In this document: piece by piece, positions 50,441-60,578 of the stretch
Layout: the number at the start of each line of letters is the position of its first letter
How positions within the stretch are numbered: the first letter of the stretch is position 1
From: Botryosphaeria dothidea
Lineage: Eukaryota > Ascomycota > Dothideomycetes > Botryosphaeriales > Botryosphaeriaceae
NCBI GenBank assembly: GCA_011503125.2
Contig: WWBZ02000073.1
Span: forward strand, 2,728,001 to 2,792,000
Direction: 5' to 3'
DNA: 64,000 nt
Made by a program: the position numbers and the translations under genes
The notes under the pieces: generated by a model
The model's input: only the letters and a program-made list of their open reading frames with translations
The model's database searches: none
Told to the model about the DNA's origin: nothing

Positions 50441-51154
50441 TTCTTATTTGCTGCAAAATATCAATTCTCAGTGTCTCTGTCTTTCCGCACAGCAGTAAGA
50501 CTGGCATAGCTTGGCCACTGCTGGTTAAGTCACGGAAACGACACGGATCCTATTTCCTAGGTCTCAAGAAATGCTTTCCATTCGAATGCAGCGACTGTAT
50601 TTGTCCCAGTCTCCACGATTCTCCCTTGCAATGATTGCTATCTTCTTTATCAGGCGCCTGCCAACTATCTCTTCAGATCACTTCCCCGGCTTCGCGCATT
50701 CAGGCGAGTGCCACTATCTCAGCTGTGCTCGACGCCGCTCATCACCACCCACGATAGTCGCCACCATGACCTAATCTTCATGGTCACTGCTCCTCCGACT
50801 TTCTCCCAGGCGCCGTGACCAGGCCAGACTAGGATCGACCTGTCCGCGGACAGTCCATGCGTAAGTACGTACGCCTTCCGAGGTGACAGGGCATCGATCA
50901 GGGAGGAGACAACCCTCCGTGCGAAGTCCTCTGGCGGCCAGGGGAATATTGATCGGGCGCCGGCCTAATGCAGCGCTTATCACAAAAAGCACATCAGGGA
51001 GCAGAATCTGAGCGCTCAGCTGAACACCCAATGACATTGCATAACTCCATCGCCGTAATCGGCCCAGGCAACATCTCCTTACCCGCGGGCGATCAGTCCA
51101 CACGCCGCCACCAGCTTCCCATCTCAACGTGCGCCTGTCGGACGACGTTTGCCG

Positions 51155-51517
51155 TCACCGGAGCGGAATGTCATGCGTTGGGGTGAGGGCATGTGACCCT
51201 GATCTGCACCTGCCTACGCCCTGCTCTCGGACACTGATCAGCACGTTTTCCAGACGCCTACAGTCTAGAGCGTCCAAAGGCGGCTCCCCTTGTTCAACAT
51301 TCGCTCCCCGCTGTTGACCGGTATCTTTGAAAGCGAGAAAGTCCGGATCCGAAGGGGAGGCGAGAATCGTGTAGGCGGGTGTGTCGGCATCGGGACGCGG
51401 AATGCCGAGGCGGAGACCGGGAAAGCGTGTGGCGCGGTATGAGGAAGCATTGTCCAGGAACGAAAGCCACGTCAATTCCGCGGGCAGTGTGGCTGCATCT
51501 CCGCAGTAAGAATTTTG
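51155..51517 (-). CDS. Possible exon of an unrecognised protein
   Basis: A minus-strand frame opens after a possible acceptor (CCGCTAG at 51518-51524) and runs as YCGDAATLPAELTWLSFLDN, SSYRATRFPGLRLGIPRPDA and TPAYTILASPSDPDFLAFKD to a stop at 51155. Composition is protein-like and less repetitive than surrounding frames, but I find no start codon, no partner exon and no family. It may be a remnant or chance. Confidence 0.25.
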   Translation of the reverse strand, partial: QNSYCGDAATLPAELTWLSFLDNASSYRATRFPGLRLGIPRPDADTPAYTILASPSDPDFLAFKDTGQQRGANVEQGEPPLDALDCRRLENVLISVREQGVGRCRSGSHALTPTHDIPLR

Positions 51518-51655
51518 CTAGCGGTTTTGGTGGAAATGATAGTGGAAAAACGGACAAGATCTTGCGCAAAGACGTGGAGCTTCTGGCTGAGTTTATGGTT
51601 GATCTAGAGAATACCACAACAGACATCAAGCTAACATTTTAGAAGCATAAACCAC

Positions 51656-51745
51656 CATGGGAAGTCAAAGCATTCTCCATGTGTATAACTTGTCCACTAG
51701 AGTCAAATACACTTGGGCCTGGACGAATGCTTTCGACTCTCCACG
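51656..51745. repeat. Inverted-repeat element, copy 7
   Basis: Left arm CATGGGAAGTCAAAGCATTC (51656-51675); right arm CCTGGACGAATGCTTTCGAC then TCTCCACG (51718-51745). Arms pair over about 20 bp with a few mismatches. Confidence 0.8.
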
Positions 51746-52270
51746 AGGTTATTCTTGTCACAAACGCCATAGCCGCTAACCATCCGCTACAGCACTCTTC
51801 CGCCGTCAACTCTACCCTTTTTGCTTAGGAGCCTATCGAATCCGAACTACAAGCCAGCCACCGAACGTTGCGGCTTCGCCAACGGCAACAAGCCGTCAAG
51901 CCCGCGTTTTGGGCGCCTACGTAATGCCGTGCACCATGAACCTCCATGCACAGGCTCACCCCCAGCACGCTGAAACAATAGTCTCCCTTCTCCACAACGT
52001 GCGCCTGGCACCCGCTGCGAACGCACCATACGCAGTCTACCCGCCGAACTAGCATTCTTAAACGTTCCCGCCGCGTAAGGTGCATGCCACACTGACTTAC
52101 TGGGCCCGTTATAATCAACTTTGCGCCGGTAAACCTTCCCGCCCACCCCTGTCAAACCCCCCCCCCCCCCAAGCCACTTCCACAACGGTTTTCGGTCGTC
52201 ACCGATCTAGTGACCACCCGGTTTTAGCATTTTTCACGCAACGAGTCTGGCCGGTAGAAAAGCTAGTCAG

Positions 52271-52292
52271 GCACGCACGCACGCACGCACGC
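52271..52292. repeat. (GCAC)n tandem repeat
   Basis: Five to six tandem GCAC units in intergenic DNA. Confidence 0.9.
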
Positions 52293-53267
52293 AAAAGCCG
52301 CGATAACGAGTCGAGCTTTTCCGTGTGGGCTATAAGATCAGCCATCTAAGACCGTTCATAGTATCGATAGGGGAGCCGACGTATAGCACATCGACTTTCC
52401 CTTTTCCTTCTCAGATGTTGTTTTTCCATCCCTATCGCGGCGATGGCACGAGGGAGGAGAGAAGCAAACACGAAGCACGGAATGCTCCGACGATCGGATA
52501 GTGGGGAAAAGCAGAAGGGGCGGAGAGAGAGGAAGTGGGGCGGACATAGTGGAAGGACTACCCGATATGGAAATAACGATGGGGACGGGAAAGCACGAGA
52601 CCAAAGAGAAGTCTCAGGCGGGCGGCAATTCGCACTCTCGTATTTGATTCGGCAGCGGACGACCGGGGGGAACGGGGAGAGCGGCGCAGCCGGTGGATCT
52701 CAAATCTAAACATATTGATGAAAATGAAAGCCTCGATTCAGTTACGACGAAGGTCTTGTCGATTTGTGCCGCATCTTAGACGGGGGGTCGGTTAAGCGTA
52801 TTGTGATAAGGTGTTGCTTCCTTGTCACAGATGGCGCTGTGTGGCGCGTGACAAGGCTGCTTTCAGACCGCCAGGACACCCTGTTATGATGCTAAGGCAA
52901 ATCGTGATTAGGCAGCCACCGAAAATGCCCTGTTCCACGGTTACTCTTTCACATTCGAAGAAAGTCAATGGCTGAGAAACCCCCTTGCTGCCCGCCTGTA
53001 ACCACCCTTGTTCATGCGCCAGACCCCACCCTGCAGACTACTCCTCGCCGAAAAGGAACGTTCCTCACATCACACTTGACCCAAAGGAAAATGCTTTAAA
53101 GTCGCTTATGAAAGGCCCGTTAATCCATCGAATTCCGTCGATGCCCGAATGCCTTACGCCGTGCTGTTTTGCTAATGAAATGCCAAGAGATCCCAAAATT
53201 GGAAATCGAATAGTTGAGACAAGGAACCAATAGGAGCTGAGATGGTTGGAACGGCGTCCCGCTTAGC

Positions 53268-54344
53268 TTATGAAGCGGAGGTCGCGGCCGTTGTGCTACC
53301 TCCGGCCTCGGCGGGAGCGGTGCGGGTACTGCTCGTCGCGGCCTCGGTGGCTGAGTCTTCGGCCGGTCGAAGAGGCGGGCTTGAGAGGTTTGAGCTAATG
53401 GCGGGAGCCTGAGGCGAGCTCGGATTCAGCTCGTGGAGTTGGCGTTCTCCCAAGGTCAGTCGTGGAAAATTCCGGTGGGATTTGGTCACGTACCGAGCTC
53501 ACGAATCCTCATCTTCAACATCTGATTCTCTCGTGTGAGATTCTGTGTCTCGGCCTGGTAGAATGCGCTCTCGTCCCGGCTGTTGGAGCTACCGAGGAGC
53601 CACTCTCCGCTTTCGCTGTGGTGGGATGTCGGACGCAGGGCAGGACTACCGGTGCGGCTGCTATTACGGGACTGTCTGTAGCTACTGTTGCGTGAGAGGC
53701 TGCCCTGGCCCGAAGCAGCGGGCATCGGCGAGCGGGCGCGAGGCGGGGCAATCTGGGAGACATTCGACTGCGATGCGGTAGCGGACTGCGGGAGGGAGAG
53801 GGAGCGCTCGGAGGAGGGTGTGCTGTCGTCGATGGCGCTGTCGCGGGGGCCTGAGGCAGGCGGGGTGCTGTCGTTTGCGCGGAGGGTAGCAATTTCTGCC
53901 TGTTGGCGGCGGATCATCTGCAGCAGACGATTCTGGACGCAGGCAAAGGGTCAGCTTGGGCGTCTGCGCAGATCTGGGCGCAGACAGGCCTACCACTTGA
54001 GCTTCCTGCTCGTTCTCGAGCTCCTGGTGGATCTCGCCCAAGCTCGGAGCGCGGTTGTGCGAGGGGCTCGCGGGCCACGAGGGGCGATGCGAGTGCAGAG
54101 TTGGACTCATCTGGACCTCGGAAGGCATGGGCAGATTGGGATCCATGAGGTTGAGGCTCATGCGGACGCTGGAGCGGCGGCGGCTGGTGGAGTTGCGCTG
54201 GCTCGAGGAGGTTGAGCGGCGCTCCTCGTGGGCATTGATGGCGGCAGCAGCGGCCAGCGAGTGCGGGGCCTGGTGCGGGCTGGGGGAGTGGTTGTCAGAG
54301 GCCATCTGGGGGACTGCGCCCGGAAGCGAGTTGATGTCGGGCAT
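53268..54344 (-). CDS. Ser/Pro-rich protein with short coiled coil, function unknown
   Basis: Three exons, 53994-54344, 53494-53932 and 53268-53446; introns 53933-53993 and 53447-53493 have GT-AG ends and the exons total 969 nt, giving 322 residues with no break. It starts MPDINSLPGAVPQMASDNHS, is Ser/Arg-rich, and has two heptad-like segments restored by splicing: LGEIHQELENEQEAQVNRLL with QMIRRQQAEIATLR (across intron 1), and TQNLTRENQMLKMRIRELER then QLHELNPSS (across intron 2). No enzyme or DNA-binding domain is visible. The coiled coils suggest a homo- or hetero-oligomeric adaptor; this is inference. Divergent from the PH-domain gene, with 861 bp between start codons. Confidence 0.8.
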
Positions 54345-55205
54345 GGATCACTGCACAGGTTCTCTTTGTACGGCGTGCGGGCAGCGGGGGCTGGTGGAGG
54401 GCGGCGATGAAGTCTCCCCACCGACAGCCCACCGCGGGCGCAACGCTGCATGCGTCACCAGCGGAACGATCAGCTGGCCCAGCCAATGGCCAGCAGCCGG
54501 CACGAGGCCGCCGGAGCGCCGCAGATGCAGGGCTGCAAACTTCGCCCTAAGCCGCCGCAGCAGCACGCATGCATGGACCTCCGCCCTGGCCACCGTCAGG
54601 CACGCGCCGTTGGTATGGCGGGCGACCTCTTTTGGCGTGCCCGTTATTAGCCCCTCCCCAAAACAGCAGCGCCGCACTGCCCGCGCTTGCGCGCCGAGCG
54701 GGCTTGAAACGAAGGTAGCGCTCTTGCTGCACGCCAGCTCCTGGCCGCTAAGATGAAACCGCGCAGCAGAGCCTACAGCTCCCGGACCACCGCCCGGCCT
54801 CCCTTTTGACTTTGAGGTCTTCTGGGAACCCGCTTGTCGCAGCTGTCCTCGGTGACATATTGCTGGCCGTCCTCTCCACGCCGTGGTACATGGATATGCC
54901 CACCGCGCCGAACCTACAGCCTGGCTGCCGACTCGTTGCCAGCCATCAGCCGGGTCGCGCCGCTTCAAAATCTGCAGTCCTGTCCCAGGTAGATTGCCCT
55001 CGAGCGTCCTGTGTCACGCCCGCCGCCCGCACGCTCCCGACTTCTATTCCTGCTCTCCTCGACCGCGGACTTCAATTGCGAGCCAACTCCCACCGTCACC
55101 GCCCTCGTACCGGCGCGCTCCAGGCCTCCAACCCTCCCGGCAGCCCGGCCGAGTGCATGTCTCTCCCTTCCGCAATCTGACCGCGCGTCCGCCGCTGTGC
55201 CAGTC
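54345..55205. other. Divergent intergenic region
   Basis: 861 bp between the start codons of the coiled-coil protein and the PH-domain protein, GC-rich, probably containing both promoters. Frames that cross it show no domain. The plus frame of the PH gene stays open upstream to 55011, but the ATG at 55206 is the first with a plausible start. Confidence 0.5.
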
Positions 55206-57763
55206 ATGGCCGACGACGAAAAGGCCGCCGACTCGATTGGCTCGCGCCGTGGCCTGAAAAACCTCCCACCCCTCCAGACCCAGCTCGAGCGCGTCCAGGT
55301 GTCGCAGAGCTCGCGCTGGAGACGATCCCGCCCCGTCGTGCCACCACCACCGGAGCACAAGGTCGCACCGCCGCAGCCCCAGCCCGTGCCGCTCCCGCCG
55401 GTCAAGCTCGAGCATCGGAAGTCGAGCATGTCACTGTTCAGCCTCTTCAGCCGCCCCAAAGTCGAGAGAGCACGCGGCCACCACGAGGCCGGTCTGCCCA
55501 CCATCCCGGACCTACCAGAGGCGAAGCCCACCACCGCCCTCAGTCCCGTTACCGCCACGCCGCACACCACCCTCAGCAAGCCCGCCGTCGAACCACGCCC
55601 CATGGCCCCCAAGTCGCGCGGCGGTTCCTTCAATCGTCGCTACCGCTCTGCCGGCTCCAGCAATTGGGAGCCGCCGCCGCTCTTCCAGGCCTATCCCCAG
55701 GCCATCAAGCATGCCACCCTGCAGGCCACCAATGCCTCGGCCGAGGCCATCATCTCGACCCAGGCGCACAAGAGACAATACAGTATACTCAAGGAGAATC
55801 TCCAAAGCAAGCTGGACTTGTCAACTGCCGGCGATGAGGCCGCTGCCACGACTGAGAAGCTGCAGAAGCGAGAAAAGAGGATGTCGACAAGCTCGTCCCA
55901 GGGTGCCCCCGACCTGACTCATAAGGTTTACGTGCTGGCCACTTCTGGATATCTGCTTCAATACTCCGGCGAAGGCCCGTCTGACAGAATGCCCGAAAAG
56001 ATCCTGCAGCTAGGCAAGGACTCCGCAGCATTTGCATGTGACTTGATTCCGGGAAAGCATTGGGTTCTGCAGATCTCGCAGTCGACAAGCGACGACGGAA
56101 CGGTAACTGCGCAGCAACCCAGATCGCTGTTGTCGCGGTTGCGCATGCAAGGTACCGCGGCGAAGAGGACCGCTACAAGCCTGCTCTTGGTGTTTGACGG
56201 CCCGGAGGAAATGGGTACTTGGTTGACAGCAATCAGGCAGGAGATCGATATCCTTGCAGGACGCCGGTCCAGAGCAGAGGTCGACCGGGAGAATGGCCAA
56301 GAGAGCGGATCGCGCAAGCTTGCGAAGGGTCCTAGCCATCGCTACATGGTTCAACGGGACCCGAGTCGCTTTGACAGCGATCGCTCCCCAATCAACTCTC
56401 CAGTTGGTTCACCAATGCAACCTGGCATGGACTGGTCTGCTGCGTCTATGCATCGGAACGCATCAGATGCCGCTTCTACCACTTCCCGATTTGTGTCAAA
56501 GAGGCAGTCCGTTGAGGCTTCCTCAATGGCCACGACTTCGATCTCATACGATGGAAGCCAGCTGAACCAACTAAGGGAGGACTCCAGAATGTCTATGGCC
56601 TCGAACAGGACCGCAGGCACTTCTCCTGGAACTTCGACAGGGCCTCCGTCTCCCGTCAGAGACTCCACTCCTCGGCCTGGAGACGAGGCGCAACGGAGCC
56701 CAACTACCCTGAAGTCGTTCTCCATGAGCCCCAATGCGAACTCTCGACGAAGGTCTATGCCAATGCAACCACTCTCGCCCACAAATGAAGGCGTAGCCAA
56801 TCGTTCCCAAAGACATTCCACCTTCGGCGCCGCTTTGGCGGGTGCCCGCCAGTCCCCTGCGCCCTCTGAAGACTCCGGTTACAAATCCCCTACCCCTGAC
56901 GGATCCGCACCCAAACCTGTGAAAAACCGAATGTCATTCTCGCGGCCATTCAATCTCCAGTCATCGCATCACTACACGCCGATGCCTACGATCCGTAGCG
57001 CTAGCGCACCGCCCGAGAAGATGTCTATGCCTGCCGGTCAAGCTGTTTCTACCGATTATGACTGAGCCCTCCCGCCCACAATCTACCATCATGGGCTTGC
57101 CATCCGCATCAACGCTCACTTCGCACTTGGTGAACCGTCAGACGCCATCGCCTAAACCCGGGTTCCGCCCGATCCCTGTTCGGACTTCCACGTTTATGCC
57201 AGCGCGTCGTATTTCATCTCTCGGACCCGCACTTCCTGTGAACGTCAACCCGACTCCAGCTCTGAAGCAAAGGGCGTCTCAACCTCAACTGCCCACGCAA
57301 ACTCCATCCCAGCCTCCCACTCTACCTCCGAACAGTGGGCTGCCCCCTATTCCTGCCCCACCACCCACATCGCAGCTGCCACCCACACCCTCAGCAACCG
57401 CAAGCCAAGCAGCAGCCAGCGCTTCGCCGTCCGACTAGCATGCAAATTCGCTCAGAACCCGCTGCCTTTCTCTCCACCCGTCGTCCTATGGGTGTTTCGG
57501 CTCGTAACCGATCCCCGTCCATCGAACCACCCATTAGACCCTCGTCAGCTCAACCTCCAGGAGGTCACACCGGGCCTACCAAGATGGATATGCAGCCGAG
57601 GTTTACAGTGCAGCCTAGGCGTTCGATGCCTGTGCTAGGGCTACCGCCGCCAGCACCTCCGCCAAATATGCCGCTGCCTGCTCCGCCTCCAAATGCACCT
57701 CTCCCTCCTCCACCTAATTCGGCTGGCTCGACAACGACTATTAAGACGGCAGTAATGGCGTGA
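55206..57763 (+). CDS. PH-domain protein with Pro-rich tail, frame broken twice
   Basis: From ATG at 55206 a frame without introns runs to 57065. It begins MADDEKAADSIGSRRGLKNL and has LQTQLERVQVSQSSRWRRSR, a LFSLFSRPK stretch, and a pleckstrin-homology domain at about residues 240-360 (HKVYVLATSGYLLQYSGEGP, HWVLQISQSTSDDG, TSLLLVFDGPEEMGTWLTAI), then a long Ser/Pro-rich region. PH domains bind phosphoinositides or proteins at membranes; the fungal role is unknown to me. An extra T near 57062 ends the frame; removing it continues as DYDEPSRPQSTIMGLP. A second +1 shift near 57390 leads into RRPTSMQIRSEPAAF and a polyproline tail (PPPAPPPNMPLPAPPPNAPL) that stops at 57761-57763. With both corrections the protein is 851 residues, consistent in frame. 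The breaks could be sequence errors or a truncated allele. Confidence 0.7.
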
Positions 57764-58569
57764 ATACCATGACTGATCCAACTCTGGATGTGTACACGTT
57801 TGCTTCTCATTTCGCACCACTACCAGTTCCTCTTTCTTTGTCCAATCTTGGGAGCTTTGCCACGGCCGCAGTTGGTAATGGCTAATGGCTAATGCCGACG
57901 TGGAAAAGGGCAGGGCTGTGTCTAGCCATTTCCTTTCTACGTGTGAATATTTAACGGATCCACGTTCGATCTCGCATCAACTCATCTTCTCGGTTTCAAT
58001 TCATGCAGAACTCTTTGTTGGCTTCTGTACATTGTTTTATTGCAGATTACTCGTTGCTCTTCATTGACTAAATTGGCTTGCTCGGCAGCCTGAAATTTGG
58101 TCTGGTATTTGCAGATTTGGACAAGATATCCCTCTAGTCTCTTTCCGTTGGCGTTGCAAATTTTTTTTTTTTGGTTGGCATAAGAATTCGGATACCTCCT
58201 GGTCGGGTTCTCTGTTTTAACAACGGCGCTACAGAAAGGAACATGCATGTATGATAGGTAGTTAGGGAGGCTCAAAAGTCGAAAAGGCCACGGTGTATGG
58301 CAAGCTGGCTCATTATAAGAGGTATCGCCCACACATTCGATTGGATTTTGATTTTTTGGTGACAGCTTGCTTTATTAAAAAACACGAAGCTACCATTGGA
58401 CAATGTCCGACATGCAAGGTGATATCAGAGGCTTTGGAGGCGGTGGAGAAAGAGAGGAAGACAGGGAAGGTGCTTTGGGTGCTATCAGCACGTGACGGTG
58501 AGATGGCTATCCAGGACCGGTGAAGCTTGGGCACACGACCAACACCCCCGAGAACGAGCGACAGCAACG
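57764..58569. other. Intergenic, no supported gene
   Basis: 3' side of the PH-domain gene and promoter side of the kinase gene. Includes a T-run at about 58160-58172. A frame extends upstream of the kinase start to 58492 but without added family likeness. Confidence 0.5.
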
Positions 58570-60140
58570 ATGCTGCGCTCAATTCTCAGGCCCGCTGCCG
58601 TACCGACCCATGGCAGCAGAACCGCCTCCGTGACTTCGTTCCGCGCCGCCGCCCTGCGCGGGCGACCTCGACTACTGCAGACCAAGACTGTCACCGATGA
58701 TGACATCGCCCAACTCGCCGCCAGCCCATTGCACCCTCTGACGCTCGCCGACCTCGTCAAGTAATCCTCGCCCTGCCGCTCTGAGTCTGCGAGAGCTGAC
58801 GAGTGATCCTCCCACGCAGGCATGGCCGGCCGCCGCTCACGGCAGAACAGCTCTTCGACTCAGCCAACTTCACGCTCTCGATCCTGCCCGCACGCCTGGC
58901 GCATCGCATCCAGTCGCTCCGCAACCTGCCGTACATCGTCGTGTCAAACCCGCACGTGTCCAAGATCCATGGCAACTACCTACACTCGCTGTCGACGCTG
59001 CTGCCGTGGGCGGAGAAGCGCGTCGAGACGCTGGAGGACGAGATCCGCTTCACCGAGGTCATGGCCGACCTGGTGCACACGCACGCCAACACCATCAGCA
59101 TCCTGGCTCGGGGATTCCTCGAGGCCCGCCGCTACATCAGCCCGCAGGAGGTGACGCGCTTCCTGGACGAGCACCTGCGCGCCCGCATCGGCACGCGCCT
59201 GATCGCCGAGCAGCACATCGCCCTGCACATGAGCTCGCAGCCGCACAACGAGCTGTGCCCCGAGGACGAAGCGCATCGCGACTCGAGCACGAACCCCTCC
59301 CACAAGTCCAGCTTCATCGGCGTCATCGACACGCAGCTGCGCCGGCCGACGTCGTGCGCCACTGCGAGGCCATGGTCGCCGAGATCTGCGAGCTCAAGTA
59401 CGGCGTGCGCCCGCGCGTCGCCATCACCGGCGAGCCGGAATACGCATTCGCCCACATCCCGATGCACCTCGAGTACATCGTCACGGAGCTGCTCAAGAAC
59501 GCCTTCCGCGCGACCGTCGAGCGCGGCATGGAGCGCGAGGCCGTCGAGGTCACCATCGCCCCGCTGCCCGAGACGCCCGCGCCGCCGCGCCCCAAGGCGC
59601 CGCAGGAGGCCAACCCCCACCACGGTGAGGAGTCGGTCATCACGAACGAGGACCAGGGCAACGCGGACCGTGCGAGCAAGACAGACCAGATGCTCGAGCG
59701 CGAGAAGGGCGTGCCGGTGCGGGAGGCCGCCACGGCGAATATCAAGCCCCTCGATCAGAGCACGCCGGGTGTGACTATCAGGATCAGGGACCGCGGCGGT
59801 GGCATTTCGCCGGAGAACTATAGCCGTATCTGGGAGTATAGCTTCACGACGTTCAACGAGGATGATGCGAGGGCGTCGTTGCATGGTGGTGGTGGCAGTG
59901 GCGGTGGTCATGGGTTGGATGCCTTGAGCGCCATTTCCGGCCCTGGAGGCGACGCGGGCAATCCGACGGGAAGCAGCCTTGCTGGGTTGGGGTACGGTCT
60001 CCCGCTTGGCAGGGCGTAATGCGGAGTATTTTGGCGGTGGGATTGCGGTGCAGAGTCTGTGGGGATGGGGGACGGATGTTTATTTGAGTCTGAGAGGCGT
60101 TGGCAAGGTTGATGGAAGTGAGCAGACTGTGAAGAGGTGA
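58570..60140 (+). CDS. Mitochondrial PDK/BCKDK-family protein kinase, frame broken twice
   Basis: Exons 58570-58760 and 58820-60140 around a 59 bp intron; the join restores LADLVKHGRPPLTAEQLFDS. The start MLRSILRPAAVPTHGSRTAS is a matrix-targeting type leader. Conserved blocks: SLRNLPYIVVSNPHVSKIHG, HANTISILARGFLEARRYIS, then the GHKL ATPase motifs N-box TELLKNAFRA (about 59483-59512), G1 DRGGGI (59789-59806) and G2 GLGYGLP (about 59985-60005), and FGGGIAVQSLWGWGTDVYLS near the end. One C is missing near 59343 (DTQLRPADVVRHCEAM is split) and one A is inserted near 60020 (RAYAEYFGGG is split). The two cancel, so total length is in frame, 503 residues, ending at TGA 60138-60140. The family phosphorylates and inactivates pyruvate or branched-chain 2-oxoacid dehydrogenase E1; which substrate applies is not clear. 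Confidence 0.82.
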
Positions 60141-60494
60141 GTGAAGAGAACAAAGTTGTTGGATACCGAAGGGGGCTTGTGAAGCATTGTACTACTAGGC
60201 ATTTTTCATCGGGATGGCGATTGGATGGAAGGTAAGTCTCGGTCGGTTCATAGCGTTGGGCATCATCATTTCACTACAAGTCAAGGTGGGAAAATAATTA
60301 TAGTATGGCGTGGGCGGAGACGAGGTGTTCGGGAGCATGACGGCGGAAAGGACAGGCATAAGAGAACAAAAGTTTTGATTTATAGTCAACAAACCACGGC
60401 ATTAACGGTCAATTTACATGCATCGCATCTTTGAGACATGTCGTTATCCGGTGATTATGAGGTACATTTCATCAATATTGTAGCATACTGTCAC

Positions 60495-60578
60495 CGAGGA
60501 GAATTGAAGCATTTGTTGGGATGCAAACGGCTAGGCGCATTCATTACGTTCACTTTGGACGAATGCTTCAATGGGTAA
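60495..60578. repeat. Inverted-repeat element, copy 8
   Basis: Left arm CGAGGAGAATTGAAGCATTT then GTTGGGATGC (60495-60524); right arm TTTGGACGAATGCTTCAATG then GGTAAG (60554-60579). The G-to-A change in the left (AATTGAAGC against AGTTGAAGC) is matched in the right (GCTTCAAT). Lies about 350 bp after the kinase stop. Confidence 0.8.

Larger units (their letters stand above)
49800..53267. other. Intergenic with two inverted-repeat elements and a doubtful exon
   Basis: Between the SEC62 3' end and the 3' end of the coiled-coil gene. Besides the separately listed elements it contains a run of 14 C at 52157-52170 and a CACG tandem repeat. No further gene is supported. Confidence 0.5.
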
